Below, piece by piece: positions 35,370-44,834 of a DNA stretch of 64,000 bases (position 1 is its first letter; every line of letters starts with the position of its first letter). Source of the stretch: Granulicella sp. (GTDB lineage Bacteria; Acidobacteriota; Terriglobia; Terriglobales; Acidobacteriaceae); assembly GCA_025408425.1 (NCBI GenBank), contig JANXYX010000050.1:218622-282621 (forward strand). The letters run 5' to 3'. Under the pieces are notes generated by a model. It saw only the letters and a program-made list of their open reading frames with translations, was not told the origin of the DNA and ran no database searches. The position numbers and the translations under genes are program-made.

Positions 35370-36347
35370 CTAACGTGCCAATAAGTGAGCGCGAAAAAAC
35401 TCCTCCACCAAGCTGAAACCAAATCTTGTTCCGCTGCCGTCTGGGTCAACCGTCTCAGTGATCCTGCCTTCAAGAGAGCGGAGTGTCATCACTCGTCCAG
35501 TGTCTACACGGTCAAGGTCAGAGTTATTGAAAAACCCGTGCCCCAGCCTCTCAATCAGCATCAGCGTAACCTCGTTTTGTTTGGCATGAAGAGCCTCATA
35601 GAGAAGTTGACTCTGTTGCCACGGAACCAGGAGATCGGACTGCCCATGCAGGATTAGGAAAGGTGGACTTCCGGCCCGGACGTAGTTCATCGGGTTCGCA
35701 AGCTGAACCTCACGCGGAGACGTACTCACGGCGCACCCAATCAGCATTGACTCGAAGGACGTTGCATCGCCGGTTGGCACAGTGCCTGCCACAGCAGCAC
35801 TCTCCGCGTCTCTTCCTTCAAGCCCCTGCCCGCTGCGGTCTTCATCCATCCTTGAAAAGTCCGTCGGCCCATACCCATCGACGACAGCCTGCACCTGACT
35901 TTCGTAGCCAGCGTGCTCGTCACTTACGAACTCATTCGATCCCGACAGCGCCGCACAAGCTGCCAGGTGGCCACCCGCAGACGAGCCCCACACTCCAATT
36001 CGATTTGGATCCAAATGGTACTGACTTGCGATGGAGCGGAGCCACCGAATCGAAGTCTTCACATCAATCACCTGCGCGGGAAAAATTGCATCGCCGCTCA
36101 AACGGTAGTCGATACTCGCCATTGCAAATCCGCGCTCCGCAAGGAAACGAGAGAGGTCTGGCCCAAGTCGCCGGTCCCCAAACCGCCAACCTCCCCCATG
36201 AAGCCATAGAATCACCGGAAACGTCTCACCATCTCCCTGCGGCAGATACAGATCTGCCAGCAACTCCTTCCCATCAGCCAGGCTATAAACCTGATCCGCG
36301 ATCAAGGTCACCGAGTAGGTTGCGGGATTCATTGTGTGCTCTTCCAT
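35370..36347 (-). CDS. Alpha/beta hydrolase (BD-FAE-like esterase)
   Basis: 325 residues with the HGGG-type oxyanion motif 'ILWLHGGGWRFGDRR', nucleophile Ser in 'IGVWGSSAGGHLAA', Asp in 'LILHGQSDLLVP' and His in 'ERLGHGFFNN'. No clear signal peptide. Such esterases act on acetyl, feruloyl or short acyl esters; the phenolic surroundings favour an aromatic ester. The ATG overlaps the cupin gene's TAA (TAATG), so they form one operon. An odd insertion near 175-200 ('DRSGQGLEGRDAESAAVAGTVPTGD') is not explained. Confidence 0.85.
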   Translation of the reverse strand: MEEHTMNPATYSVTLIADQVYSLADGKELLADLYLPQGDGETFPVILWLHGGGWRFGDRRLGPDLSRFLAERGFAMASIDYRLSGDAIFPAQVIDVKTSIRWLRSIASQYHLDPNRIGVWGSSAGGHLAACAALSGSNEFVSDEHAGYESQVQAVVDGYGPTDFSRMDEDRSGQGLEGRDAESAAVAGTVPTGDATSFESMLIGCAVSTSPREVQLANPMNYVRAGSPPFLILHGQSDLLVPWQQSQLLYEALHAKQNEVTLMLIERLGHGFFNNSDLDRVDTGRVMTLRSLEGRITETVDPDGSGTRFGFSLVEEFFRAHLLAR

Positions 36348-37369
36348 TACGCGCCAGCTGGTGGCGGTGGACCACCTGGCCGCCCCAGTAATTTAAGGTC
36401 TAACTCACTCATGTGCTGGAGAACACGATCAAACCGGAATGGCAGAGGTTCCAACGGATAGATGTGGCCTTCAAACGGATCACAAAGATACCGAAAGAAT
36501 GGTTCAAACAACCCAGGAGTTAGGAACCCGATAAACCGCGTGTCGTTTCCAGTCAGTTGGAAGGAATGAACGGTGCCAGGTGGAACATGAAGAAAATCGC
36601 CAGGGTACAACGTTATGTCCCGGTCGCCCGCGAACATCTGAAGGCTTCCGTTCAAGCAGAAAAAAACCTCAGTATGCTTCTCATGAAAATGCCGCGGGAT
36701 CGGAGTGCCCTTCGGCCCTTCGGTTAGCACCGCGATAAACGTTCCGCCGCTCTGCCGCTGGTCGCCCAGAAATGTGTAGAGCTGATCTCCCGCCAGCATT
36801 CGCTCGCCTTCGCCGGCTGCAAGGACATACGGCAGCAGCCCACCAGGTGCGGTCCCGACCTTCGTCGCATACTCAGAACTCGTGGGAGTCGAATCTGTCG
36901 CAAACGCAATGTCGACGCTCCCGTTTGCACAACTCCAGTCAGGCTCCGATGCTGTCTCACGATAGACAGTCCCCGCATACGAAGTCCCTATCTCGCGATA
37001 AACATCATTTGCATTGCCACCAAAAGTAAATGACAAAAGCTTCGTGCGGTGGATCAGCAGCGTATAACCGTGTGCCGTTCCCGGCGGAATATTGACATAG
37101 TCCCCAGCCGAAAGCAGATACGATTCATCGCCAAGCACAAAGGAGGCACTCCCCTCCATAACGAAGATCGCTTCGTGAGAATGCGTATGCCGATGCACCG
37201 GAAACGTAGAGCCCTTCGCGCCGGTGAGCAGGCATCCAGCCATCAAATCACCAGTGTCCTCAGTACGTGCGATGACGGTCGCCAGTTGTGTCCCGAAAAC
37301 AAATCTTTGGCCTTCCCCCGCCTGTATGTTGTAAGGCAACCGGCTTCCCGGTAGATCATTCACGTGCAC
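36347..37369 (-). CDS. Bicupin dioxygenase (quercetin 2,3-dioxygenase-like)
   Basis: Start chosen as GTG 37369 because AAAGGAAGG lies six bases upstream and the protein then begins 'VHVNDLPGSRLPYNIQAGEGQRFVFG', like QdoI-type enzymes; a longer frame reaches 37450. Two cupin cores are visible: first 'PVHRHTHSHEAIFVMEG...GDYVNIPPGTAHGY', second 'IPRHFHEKHTEVFFCLNG...GDFLHVPPGTVHSF', each with the metal-binding His/Glu/His set. Quercetin dioxygenase opens flavonols with CO release. The substrate is inferred; another bicupin activity is possible. Confidence 0.8.
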   Translation of the reverse strand: MHVNDLPGSRLPYNIQAGEGQRFVFGTQLATVIARTEDTGDLMAGCLLTGAKGSTFPVHRHTHSHEAIFVMEGSASFVLGDESYLLSAGDYVNIPPGTAHGYTLLIHRTKLLSFTFGGNANDVYREIGTSYAGTVYRETASEPDWSCANGSVDIAFATDSTPTSSEYATKVGTAPGGLLPYVLAAGEGERMLAGDQLYTFLGDQRQSGGTFIAVLTEGPKGTPIPRHFHEKHTEVFFCLNGSLQMFAGDRDITLYPGDFLHVPPGTVHSFQLTGNDTRFIGFLTPGLFEPFFRYLCDPFEGHIYPLEPLPFRFDRVLQHMSELDLKLLGRPGGPPPPAGA

Positions 37370-37506
37370 TTGGCACCTTCCTTTGATCGCATCTTGACTA
37401 CGTTCGACATAATTCTCGGCTCTGCGCAATCTGGTACGCCAAAGTACCATATGCGGTCCAGAATTGTCAGCAAGTCTACGCAGCCTATGGAAAGCTCCTT
37501 CCCAAA

Positions 37507-39168
37507 CTACCTGCGCGCCGCTCCACTCTCTAAAGCCGCCGGTTCACGGCACTCAAAGCTACCAGCCGCTGACGGATCCCCGCCCGTGTACTGTGCATAC
37601 TTCGGGAAAGCACAGAGCGGTCGCGTGAGCACCACTGCAGCATCTGGAGCAACCGCCGGTGTCCTCAACTGGCTCGCAATCAGCCGGTCAGGTGCATGGC
37701 CTTCCTCAACCCAGGTCTGCACAGCCGAGAGAGCGTCGAAGTGGTCGGTAGCCGGGCCGCCCCCACAATGATTCATCCCCGGCACCAGGAACAGACGCGC
37801 AAAATCCTGCGTCGGCCCCATCACCTCGGTCAATCGGCCAAACCAGGAGATTGTGTCATTTGCCGAGAACACGGGATCCCCAAGCCCGTGATAAACAAGC
37901 AGTTTCGCTCCGCGATTCTTGAAGCTGGTCAGGAACGGCGAGGTCGCGTCGTTGATCGCCCCCACGTCCGCAACCAGTCCTTCCGCCTTATCGAAATCGA
38001 ACGCCATCTCATCAAATGCGCCCAACGGTGGCGTCGAGAAGTAGCGTGCCAGCGAGTCATGCCCAAGCGTGGAATTCAGTCCATTCGCCTGCGCTGTCGC
38101 CGAAGTTCCCATCTTCCACTGACGCCACCCCGGCGCCGAGATCCCCGCGTCATAAGGCCACGACGAATACAGCAGGTGCCCCTTCGAGTCATGCGCGCCA
38201 CCAAAAATCGCCTTCAACGTGGCAACCTGGGGCTTACTCAAACACTTCTCAGACTTGCCGTCGGTGCATGCAAGAACCGCCGGATCGAACCGGCAGGCCT
38301 GTATGTTGTTGATCATTCCATCCGCAAGACCGTCTTTGCCGTCACATTCGGCCAACAGGCGCTGCGAGATCAGTTGCAGATCTCCGTCAGAGAAGGCGCG
38401 TGAGAGTATCGGCTTCCCGGCCTCATCCTTCGGCGCGATGCGTGAAAACTGTACGTCATCCCAGACTTCTCCCAATGCGGCCCGGCTAAGTCGGAACCCG
38501 GGATCACCCGCCACGATGCCATCGAACAGGTACGGATACCGCTCGGCAGCCATCATTCCCTGCCGTCCGCCGTTCGAGCAGCCAACAAAGTACGAGTAGC
38601 GCGGTGCCCTTCCGTAATAATGCTCGGTGATCGCCTTGGCTACTTCCGTCATCTCCCCCAGTGCGACATACGCATAATCCAGCCGGGCCTGTTGGTCGCT
38701 GGCAAAGCTCGCATCCTGGCCGTGATGTCCAGCATCCATGCTAACCACGGCGAACCCACGAGAGAGCGCAGACTCATTCGTACTCCCCAATCCGATCGCA
38801 GGCTGCACAACACCATCCAGACCGCCGCCCCCTTGGAACAGAAACCGACCGTTCCAATCCGTAGGAAGCCGCAACTCAAAGCCTATGCCAAAGCTCTGGC
38901 CGCCCACACCCGTTCGGGGCCTTAGCGTTCCACGAACAATACAGTGTTCCGGCACAGAGACGCTCATCGGCGAAGCACCGCCAAACGACACCGCGACCGG
39001 CCCAGCAGCCACCAACTCCGTCTTCGAGAGAACAAGTTCCGTCCGGGCCAATTTCCGCAACTCCGAGCAGCCTTCCGAGGCAGTGGCCTTATCGGCTGGC
39101 TTTGCTGAGAAACTCAGTGTTGAACTGGCGATCAAAACAGCCGCAAGATAGGCGGGCTTATAAAGCAT
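37507..39168 (-). CDS. Secreted tannase/feruloyl esterase family protein
   Basis: 553 residues from ATG 39168, with GAGGAG upstream and a signal peptide (MLYKPAYLAAVLIASSTLSFSA). The frame is open further upstream. Nucleophile Ser in 'YFVGCSNGGRQGMMAAERYP'; Cys-Ser pattern as in tannase-family enzymes, 'LLVYHGLGDPVFSANDT' carries the Asp and 'VPGMNHCGGGPATDHFDAL' the His and paired Cys. Its target could be hydroxycinnamate or gallate esters of plant cell walls, providing p-coumarate/ferulate to the downstream pathway. Exact substrate unknown. Confidence 0.87.
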   Translation of the reverse strand: MLYKPAYLAAVLIASSTLSFSAKPADKATASEGCSELRKLARTELVLSKTELVAAGPVAVSFGGASPMSVSVPEHCIVRGTLRPRTGVGGQSFGIGFELRLPTDWNGRFLFQGGGGLDGVVQPAIGLGSTNESALSRGFAVVSMDAGHHGQDASFASDQQARLDYAYVALGEMTEVAKAITEHYYGRAPRYSYFVGCSNGGRQGMMAAERYPYLFDGIVAGDPGFRLSRAALGEVWDDVQFSRIAPKDEAGKPILSRAFSDGDLQLISQRLLAECDGKDGLADGMINNIQACRFDPAVLACTDGKSEKCLSKPQVATLKAIFGGAHDSKGHLLYSSWPYDAGISAPGWRQWKMGTSATAQANGLNSTLGHDSLARYFSTPPLGAFDEMAFDFDKAEGLVADVGAINDATSPFLTSFKNRGAKLLVYHGLGDPVFSANDTISWFGRLTEVMGPTQDFARLFLVPGMNHCGGGPATDHFDALSAVQTWVEEGHAPDRLIASQLRTPAVAPDAAVVLTRPLCAFPKYAQYTGGDPSAAGSFECREPAALESGAARR

Positions 39169-39394
39169 GACAACTCCTCTAACTCTTCTTAGGTCTGCGG
39201 GATCGAGAATGTTTCCCTGAAAAGGCAAATCACTCTCCCACAGCGCTCGAATGTACCGTGGCATATTGAGGCTTGAAATAAAGTGCACGAACGAGAATAT
39301 CCCTATTGACGGAGCTTCGTCTGCCGCACAGTTCGCAGCGCGAACAAGCTTTCTCACCAAAGCCGCTGCTAAAAAACATCAAGAGATCGATAGA

Positions 39395-40225
39395 ATGGGC
39401 GCAAGACTCGATTCCCCCATGAAGAACCTATCTTCTCTCTCAATCGCCGCCGTCACCCTCGCGTTGTATGTCGGTGTCATTGTGTTCGGCGTTCGACTGG
39501 GGCCAGCAGGGCTACTGCAAATCGCACGATCCCATCCAAAGTTGGAATCGTGGCAAATCAACCAAAGCAGCAGTAACAGCAAGCTGGAATTGATTGAATT
39601 CGGCAGCAAGCTCTTCAATGAAACGCCGGTCTACAACTCGCCGTATGTGAAGAGTCGTATCTCCTGCACTAACTGCCATCTTCAAGGCGGCATTGCACCC
39701 TACGCATCCCCGATCGTGGGCATTGCCAAAACATTTCCCATGTACAGCAAAAGAGCTGGAAGGGACATCACGCTGGAAGACCGTATCCAGGAGTGCATGA
39801 CTCGCAGCGAGAATGGCAAGCCCCTTCCTGCCGATAGCCGCGAGATGAAGGCTCTGCTCGCCTACATCATTTGGCTGTCCGAGCCGCACCGCGATCAGCA
39901 GGCCTTTGTCGGCCGCGGTCTTAAGGTCTTGCCTTCACTGCAGCCAAACCCATCGCATGGCGCTGAAGTCTACTCTGCTCAGTGCGCGGGTTGCCACGGC
40001 ATACACGGGGAAGGAACGCGTCGGCCATTTCCACCGCTCTGGGGCCCTGACTCCTTCAATGACGGAGCAGGAATGAACGGGATCGAAAAAATGGCAGCAT
40101 TTGTGCAATACAACATGCCGCACAATCGAAAAGGTATTCTCTCCCCGCAAGATGCCTTCGATGTGGCCGCCTACATTCACCAGCAGCCAAGGCCCGCTTT
40201 CAACCACGAGTACGACCGGTTTTAA
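39395..40225 (+). CDS. Diheme cytochrome c, thiosulfate dehydrogenase (TsdA)-like
   Basis: About 276 residues with an N-terminal membrane/signal segment (SLSIAAVTLALYVGVIVFG). Two CxxCH motifs: 'SRISCTNCHLQGGIAPY' and 'YSAQCAGCHGIHGEG'. The segment 'RIQECMTRSENGKPLPADSREMKALLAYIIWLS' is typical of TsdA-type enzymes. TsdA oxidises thiosulfate to tetrathionate in the periplasm. The start is uncertain (ATG 39395 or 39419; no strong SD). Followed after 116 bases by a secreted DsrE-like gene, which supports a sulfur-related role. Confidence 0.78.
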   Translation: MGARLDSPMKNLSSLSIAAVTLALYVGVIVFGVRLGPAGLLQIARSHPKLESWQINQSSSNSKLELIEFGSKLFNETPVYNSPYVKSRISCTNCHLQGGIAPYASPIVGIAKTFPMYSKRAGRDITLEDRIQECMTRSENGKPLPADSREMKALLAYIIWLSEPHRDQQAFVGRGLKVLPSLQPNPSHGAEVYSAQCAGCHGIHGEGTRRPFPPLWGPDSFNDGAGMNGIEKMAAFVQYNMPHNRKGILSPQDAFDVAAYIHQQPRPAFNHEYDRF

Positions 40226-40341
40226 GCAGACAATAATTGCTCCTCTATACTCTGGTTGGGCATAGAACCGTTCGAAGACTAACGTTAGTACGAATCACCT
40301 GAGAGCAGTTCCACATCTGCGCTTGTTGCCAAAGGAGAGCT

Positions 40342-40767
40342 ATGAAGAAACGGAATCTACTGATACTTGCAGCGTGCGTGGCCTTCTGTCTGGGTCGTGT
40401 CGGCTTCGCCCAGGCGAAGACCCACCATGTCGTCTTCGCCGTTACCTCGGGTGATGAAGCTGACTGGAAGATGACTCTGGGAAATATCCGGAACCTCATC
40501 ACCGCTCTCAAGCCAGATGCCACGGAAGTCGAAGTCGTCGCCTATGCGCAGGGACTGAGTCTCGTGAAGCGCGATTCTACGGTGGCATCGGAAATCGCAG
40601 CGCTCCAGGAAAAACAGGTACGATTCGTGGCCTGCGAGAACTCCATGCGCATGCAGCACGTCGAAGCGAAAGATCTACTCACCGGCGTGCAGCCAGTTCC
40701 GTCAGGGGTCGTAGAAGTTGTCACCAGGCAGGAACAAGGATGGTCCTACATTAAGGGTGGTCGATAA
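40342..40767 (+). CDS. Secreted DsrE-like protein
   Basis: 141 residues with a signal peptide (MKKRNLLILAACVAFCLG to GFAQA), and GGAGAG before ATG 40342. The mature part 'HHVVFAVTSGDEADWKMTLGNIRNLITAL', 'VEVVAYAQGLSLV' and 'VRFVACENSMRMQHVEAKDLL' is the DsrE/DsrH-like fold; the Cys in 'ACENSM' sits at the position often occupied by the active cysteine. Its export argues for a periplasmic sulfur carrier or redox partner rather than a cytosolic sulfurtransferase. Function inferred. Confidence 0.78.
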   Translation: MKKRNLLILAACVAFCLGRVGFAQAKTHHVVFAVTSGDEADWKMTLGNIRNLITALKPDATEVEVVAYAQGLSLVKRDSTVASEIAALQEKQVRFVACENSMRMQHVEAKDLLTGVQPVPSGVVEVVTRQEQGWSYIKGGR

Positions 40768-40907
40768 AACTCACATCTGTTCGACGAATCCCCACCGATT
40801 CGCCCTGAAAAACGTGCTTCCCTGGCCCCAGCCAAAGTAAGCTCAGAAAGCCCGCCCACTCCCTAATTATTCGGGCGCGACGCCTCATGGAGGACGCGCA
40901 AAGAAAA

Positions 40908-40997
40908 TGGCGGAAGCGGTGAGATTCGAACTCACGGAACCCGCAAAGGTTCGGCGGTTTTCAAGACCGCTGCCTTAAACCACTCGGCCACACTTCC
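40908..40997 (-). tRNA. tRNA-Ser (anticodon UGA)
   Basis: 90-base cloverleaf read on the minus strand. The acceptor stem GGAAGTG pairs with CGCTTCC, the anticodon loop CTTGAAA presents UGA, a long variable arm typical of serine tRNAs follows, then the T-loop GTTCGAATC and an encoded GCCA end. Confidence 0.96.
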
Positions 40998-41095
40998 GTA
41001 TAACGATGATACCCTCCGCAGGTTCATCGCTGCATTAAGGTTAGCAGGAAATGCTGCACCGCTGCGATACTGAATAACGTCTAAAGCTTGGGACC

Positions 41096-42370
41096 ATGCA
41101 GACCACCGACCTCCAAAAACCGTCTTCATTCGATAGCACCTTGGCCAGTGCTCGCAGCACCATGGTCTTCAGCGAAGTCGTAAAACTCGCCGTCGATAGC
41201 TTCCGCGCCAGCAAGATTCGCTTCCTCCTCACCATGCTCGGAATGATTATCGGCTCGGCCTCTATCATTCTGGTCGTCACCCTCGGCCTTACTGGCAAGC
41301 AATACGCGCTCAACCTGCTCGCCAGCATCGGCCCCAATATGATCGAGATGCAGTACAACGGCGGCAACATCATCGGCCCCGACAACACCAGCACTCCCGA
41401 CTTCATGACCCGCGAAGACATGAACGCAGTCCTCGAGCAGGTCTCCGGAATCGCCGCATCCTCCCCCATGCTCGAGACCCACGACAACATCAGCCTCGGG
41501 GGCGGCCTCACCAAGGAAACCATGATCCTTGGCGTCTCGCCGCAATATAAGGATGTCCGCAATCTCGCTGTAGTCGCAGGGCGTTTCTTCGACGATCAGG
41601 ACGCCGCCGCCCACACCAAAGTCGCCGTCATCGTGGAGCCCTTCGCCCGCACGCTCTTCGGAAGCTCCGCCGCTACTATTGGCCACACCATCACCGTCAG
41701 CGGTATCCCCTTCACCATCATCGGCGTCTTCAAGATGCGCATCGATACATTCGGCCAATCCGAAGTCGGCGACCAGACCATCCTCATTCCATACCCCGTG
41801 GCCCGCTACTTTACCGGCACCGACACAGTAAAAGAGATCTTCTTCTCCATGAAGAAGCCCACCGACGTCATCCCCGCTTCGAAGAAGATCCTGGCCCTCA
41901 TCAAGAGCCGCCATCGGCCAGCTTCCGTCTATACCGCCTTCACCATGACCAGCGTTCTCACCGTAATGGCCCAAATCGCCGACATGCTGACCATCGTTCT
42001 CACCCTCGCGGCCTTCGTCACCCTCATCGTCAGCGGCGTCGGCATCATGAACAGCATGCTCGCCAACGTCTCTTCCCGCATCCGCGAAATCGGCATCCGC
42101 AAGGCCCTTGGCGCCACCAGCCGCGAGATCCGCATGCAGTTCCTCACCGAAGCCGTCTTCCTCTCGCTCAGCGGAGGTATCGTCGGAACTCTGCTGGGGC
42201 TGGCCGTCCCCCTAACGATTAGCTTCCTTACGCCCTTCAAAATCCCCATCTCAATCGTGTCCGCCTTCGTCGCTCTCGGAACCTCAGTCATCGTCGGAGT
42301 CATCTTCGGCACGCTACCCGCCAATCGCGCCGCACAACTGGACCCCGTAGAAACCCTCAAATACGAGTAA
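41096..42370 (+). CDS. FtsX/MacB-type ABC transporter permease
   Basis: 424 residues: one N-terminal membrane helix (about 45-70), a large periplasmic MacB-core domain, and three helices at the C-terminus (about 295-400) with 'VSGVGIMNSMLANVSSRIREIGIRKALGATSREIRMQFLTEAVFLSLSGG'. This is the MacB_PCD/FtsX architecture used in efflux or mechanotransmission. No ATPase gene is adjacent, so its partner is encoded elsewhere. The start could also be ATG 41162 (MVFSEVVKLAVDSF). Confidence 0.88.
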   Translation: MQTTDLQKPSSFDSTLASARSTMVFSEVVKLAVDSFRASKIRFLLTMLGMIIGSASIILVVTLGLTGKQYALNLLASIGPNMIEMQYNGGNIIGPDNTSTPDFMTREDMNAVLEQVSGIAASSPMLETHDNISLGGGLTKETMILGVSPQYKDVRNLAVVAGRFFDDQDAAAHTKVAVIVEPFARTLFGSSAATIGHTITVSGIPFTIIGVFKMRIDTFGQSEVGDQTILIPYPVARYFTGTDTVKEIFFSMKKPTDVIPASKKILALIKSRHRPASVYTAFTMTSVLTVMAQIADMLTIVLTLAAFVTLIVSGVGIMNSMLANVSSRIREIGIRKALGATSREIRMQFLTEAVFLSLSGGIVGTLLGLAVPLTISFLTPFKIPISIVSAFVALGTSVIVGVIFGTLPANRAAQLDPVETLKYE

Positions 42371-42407
42371 TCCCATCCGTACACTCGTCCCATAAAAACA
42401 AAAAAAA

Positions 42408-42439
42408 CATCTGCCCCGCCAACTAAGGCGGGACAGATG
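42408..42439. terminator. Bidirectional terminator between the permease and rplI
   Basis: Stem CATCTGCCCCGCC / GGCGGGACAGATG (one mismatch), loop AACTAA, followed by CTTTTT on the plus strand and, in reverse, by a T-run on the minus strand (the A7 tract before the stem). It serves both convergent genes. Confidence 0.88.
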
Positions 42440-42465
42440 CTTTTTAGTCTTTGTGCAGCGTCCGA

Positions 42466-42933
42466 CTAAACGGTCGCTTCGGCTTCCGGCTGGTCGCCCT
42501 TAACTGTAACCTTCACGTGGCTCGTCACCTCGCGGTGCAGCTTCACGGGAACGTGGTACTCGCCAATCTGCTTCAGCGGATCTTCCAGCGAGATCTTGCG
42601 CCGATCGATCGTGTAACCCTGCGCCTCAAGCGCATGAGCGATATCGCCCGAGGTCACCGAACCGAACAGATGCTCGTGCTCGCCAACCTTGCGCTCAAAC
42701 ACCAGCTCCACTGCATTCAGCAGCGCTGCCAGGCTCTCAGCCTCGGTCTTCTCTTTCGCGGACTTGCGAACTGCAGAGCTCTTCATCTGCTCGATCACAG
42801 CCTTGTTCGCGAGAGTTGCTTCGATAGCCAGCTTGCCCGGCAGCAGGTAGTTGCGCCCGTAACCATCAGCGACCTTCACTACATCGCCGCGATGTCCAAG
42901 CTTGTTTACGTCTTCTTTCAGGATGACTTCCAT
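42466..42933 (-). CDS. rplI: 50S ribosomal protein bL9
   Basis: 155 residues. 'MEVILKEDVNKLGHRGDVVKVADGYGRNYLLPGKLAIEAT' is the canonical N-terminal domain; the long connecting helix and C-terminal domain follow. GGAGAA precedes ATG 42933. It is the last gene of the minus-strand ribosomal block. Confidence 0.97.
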   Translation of the reverse strand: MEVILKEDVNKLGHRGDVVKVADGYGRNYLLPGKLAIEATLANKAVIEQMKSSAVRKSAKEKTEAESLAALLNAVELVFERKVGEHEHLFGSVTSGDIAHALEAQGYTIDRRKISLEDPLKQIGEYHVPVKLHREVTSHVKVTVKGDQPEAEATV

Positions 42934-43040
42934 TGCAGTTTCTCCAGATTTCTTAAGCGTTCCTGACCCGTAGGCCAGTCATGCGTAGCGTGTGCGCCTG
43001 TATTGCGCCATGAGTAGTCAGCGCCGCGCAGCAGAGTAAG

Positions 43041-43388
43041 TTAGAAGCGTGCAGCGAAGGCGAGCAGTGCAATGTTGCGCGACTGCTTGATGGCCAGGCT
43101 GAGACGACGCTGGTGACGTGTGCACACGCCAGTCAGACGGCGCGGAACAATCTTGCCACGCTCAGCAACGAAGCCCTGCAGCAGGCGAACGTCGCGGTAC
43201 GAGATCGCATCAATCTTCTCGGTGCAGAACTTGCAAACCTTCTTGCGCCGGAAAAACTTGCGACCACCAGGGCCACCAGCGGCACCAGCAGGACGAGGAG
43301 GACGTGCGCCGCCAGGACCGGAAGATGGGCGGGGCGAGGGGGTGTGCTGTTGCTCTGAAGACGGGGTGCTGGTCGTTTCGTCAGCCAT
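43041..43388 (-). CDS. rpsR: 30S ribosomal protein bS18, with N-terminal extension
   Basis: 115 residues, clearly longer than the usual ~75. The core begins at '[25 protein letters not shown]' and ends '[18 protein letters not shown]'. It is preceded by ~45 extra residues rich in Ser, Pro, Gly and Ala ([20 protein letters not shown]). GGGAAAC lies before ATG 43388. The two CxxC cysteines (CKFC) suggest a zinc-binding form. Confidence 0.96.
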   Translation of the reverse strand: MADETTSTPSSEQQHTPSPRPSSGPGGARPPRPAGAAGGPGGRKFFRRKKVCKFCTEKIDAISYRDVRLLQGFVAERGKIVPRRLTGVCTRHQRRLSLAIKQSRNIALLAFAARF

Positions 43389-43556
43389 GATGTTTCCCTT
43401 TCAAGTACGTTGTGCCCTTGCCCGCTCCAGACACGCGATGGTGTCTCTGAACAATCGGCCAATCAGGCCGAACGGAAGCTGGCTCAAGCAAATTCATAGT
43501 GCGTTACGCAATGTCAGACAACTGACCGCCATCGCAAAAATTCAGAAAGCGAATCG

Positions 43557-44033
43557 TTAGACCGCTGCTGCAGCTTCGGGAGATGCTTCCGCCGCCACTG
43601 CTGGCGCAACTTCCTCGGGTGCCGGTGCAGCAACATCCACAGCCGCTACCGGTGCCGGTGCCTGCTGTACAGGAGCGATCGGCTGCGCACTGCGCTTCAC
43701 CTTCGTATCGCGGATCGCCTTCACCTTCGCCAGACGCTTCTCTTCTTCGTCCATGCGAACCGTGATGAACTTGATCACCTGCTCCTGAACGCGCAAACGG
43801 CGCTCCAGTTCACTGATCAGCGAACCAGCAGCAGCCACATTCAGCAACACGTAAAAGCCGTCGTTGAACTTGCGAACGGTATAGGCCAGCCGGCGGCGGC
43901 CCATCTTCTCAACACTCTTCACCTCGCCGCCACCAGTGGTGACATGCGCAGAAAAGGTTTCAATCAACTTGTCGAGGTCTGCTTCTTCAACGTCCGGCCG
44001 GACGATGAACATGATTTCGTAAGTGCGATTCAT
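43557..44033 (-). CDS. rpsF: 30S ribosomal protein bS6, with acidic/Ala-rich tail
   Basis: 158 residues. 'RTYEIMFIVRPDVEEADLDKLIETFSAHVTTGGGEVKSVEKMGRRRLAYTVRKFNDGFYVLLNV' is the S6 core. After 'RVQEQVIKFITVRMDEEEKRLAKVKAIRD' there are ~50 residues rich in Ala, Pro, Val and Glu, presumably disordered. It is 168 bases upstream of rpsR, and no ssb gene lies between them, unlike in E. coli. Confidence 0.97.
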   Translation of the reverse strand: MNRTYEIMFIVRPDVEEADLDKLIETFSAHVTTGGGEVKSVEKMGRRRLAYTVRKFNDGFYVLLNVAAAGSLISELERRLRVQEQVIKFITVRMDEEEKRLAKVKAIRDTKVKRSAQPIAPVQQAPAPVAAVDVAAPAPEEVAPAVAAEASPEAAAAV

Positions 44034-44113
44034 TCGGTTACTTCTTTCTGCGAAGTTCTGCTTCGCACCGCCCTGACGTGTCTTCTGCCAGTTCGGTCTG
44101 GAATTACTGCCCT

Positions 44114-44749
44114 CTATTCAGCCTTCCCCGTTACGCCGCTCACTCCCTCTTCAGGAACTTGCGGCTTCCGGTTGAACTCATTCATCGCGGCGCCAACACC
44201 CTTCGTCAGCACCACCTCAACCGCGCTCTTCGCCCGGTCGAGCACCTCATCCAGCACCGCAAGCTCCTGCTTGCGCATCGGCGACAACAGATAATCCTTG
44301 CCGCCTGCCTTCACTTCCCTGCCATCCGCCAAAGCAGGTTTCCCTACTCCAATGCGAATGCGAATCCAATCTTCCGTTCCGAGCGCCGCCAGAATCGACT
44401 TGATCCCGTTGTGCCCGCCGCCCGACCCACGCTCGCTAATCCGAACCGTGCCCAGCGGAAACGCCAACTCGTCATGCAGAACAATCAAGTCCTGCGACGC
44501 ATCGGCAATCTCAAACTCTCGCAGCAGCGCGGCTACCGAAAGCCCGCTCAGATTCATAAACGTCTCAGGCTTCGCCAGCAGCACATCCTGCCCTGCCAGC
44601 TTCGTCCGTGCCGTCAACGCGCGTCCCCGGCGATTACTCAGAACCACACCGCAATCTTCCGCGATTCGGTCCAACGCCAGAAAACCCGCATTGTGCGGTG
44701 TGAACTGATACTCGAGACCGGGGTTGCCCAGACCGACAATCAACTTCAC
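44114..44749 (-). CDS. pth: Peptidyl-tRNA hydrolase
   Basis: 211 residues from GTG 44749 (VKLIVGLGNPGLEYQFTPHNAGFLALD), ten bases after AGGAAGG; the longer frame starts with TTG 44779 and is less likely. Catalytic His and Asn lie in 'PHNAGF' and 'PETFMNLSG', with 'VLHDELAFPLGTVRI' and 'SGGGHNGIKSI'. It recycles peptidyl-tRNA that drops off ribosomes. Between rplY and rpsF, as in many bacteria. Confidence 0.96.
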   Translation of the reverse strand: MKLIVGLGNPGLEYQFTPHNAGFLALDRIAEDCGVVLSNRRGRALTARTKLAGQDVLLAKPETFMNLSGLSVAALLREFEIADASQDLIVLHDELAFPLGTVRISERGSGGGHNGIKSILAALGTEDWIRIRIGVGKPALADGREVKAGGKDYLLSPMRKQELAVLDEVLDRAKSAVEVVLTKGVGAAMNEFNRKPQVPEEGVSGVTGKAE

Positions 44750-44834
44750 GCCGCCAAATCCTTCCTGCAAGTAGACCAACCAAACTCAGGCGGCCCGCAG
44801 CAGCGTCATCGACACCCTGCAGGCCGCACCTAAA

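Noticed and set aside
41126..41974. 282-codon minus-strand frame inside the FtsX-type permease
   Set aside because: Gly/Asp/Glu/Val-rich antisense text with no motifs.
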